5,750 nucleotides of DNA from positions 1-5,750 of the forward strand of contig SHUN01000232.1 in assembly GCA_009697495.1 (NCBI GenBank), written 5' to 3'. A program made the translations under genes and the position numbers. Shown in pieces: positions 5,731-5,750 of this stretch (the stretch's first letter is position 1; each line of letters opens with the position of its first letter). The notes below the pieces were generated by a model, which saw only the letters and a list, made by a program, of their open reading frames with translations, ran no database searches and was not told the origin of the DNA. The stretch is from Bryobacterales bacterium. GTDB taxonomy: Bacteria > Acidobacteriota > Terriglobia > Bryobacterales > Bryobacteraceae.

Positions 5731-5750
5731 TTCTATTTGCGCTGCGGAAA

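Overview
The window is a compact stretch of bacterial chromosome of moderately high GC. It carries eight protein genes, seven on the + strand and one convergent gene on the - strand. No rRNA, tRNA, CRISPR array or insertion sequence was seen, and no gene-free stretch exceeds about 75 bases. The protein flavour (short AccA, MacA-type fusion protein, RT and small membrane proteins) suggests an acidobacterium, perhaps of the Bryobacter/Solibacter lineage. That is an impression from remembered sequences, not a computed placement.

Left part (1-1179): the 3' part of a retron-like reverse transcriptase gene whose start lies before the window, overlapped by 4 nt by a Nudix hydrolase gene. The two look co-translated. 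The RT keeps its catalytic YADD, but two motifs typical of retron RTs are altered.

Middle part (1180-2929): a type II toxin-antitoxin pair (ribbon-helix-helix antitoxin, then MazF/PemK RNase) with a 10-nt overlap. It runs straight into accA, the alpha subunit of the acetyl-CoA carboxylase carboxyltransferase, whose best start codon lies inside the toxin gene. Only 5 nt after accA comes a 90-residue membrane-anchored protein with four cysteines and no known role. From the antitoxin to this small protein, no gap exceeds 5 nt, so a tolerance or addiction module sits at the head of a fatty-acid synthesis transcript.

Right part (2930-5750): after a 71-nt intergenic region with a possible promoter and a lac-operator-like palindrome come a periplasmic membrane fusion protein and an ABC ATPase of the MacA/MacB-LolD type. 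The expected permease gene does not follow. Instead the ATPase stop codon directly abuts the stop codon of a convergent gene for a four-helix membrane protein of unknown function, which may be translated from a leaderless mRNA.

The strongest leads are the RT-Nudix pair, the ABC transporter lacking a permease gene, and the toxin-antitoxin/accA junction.
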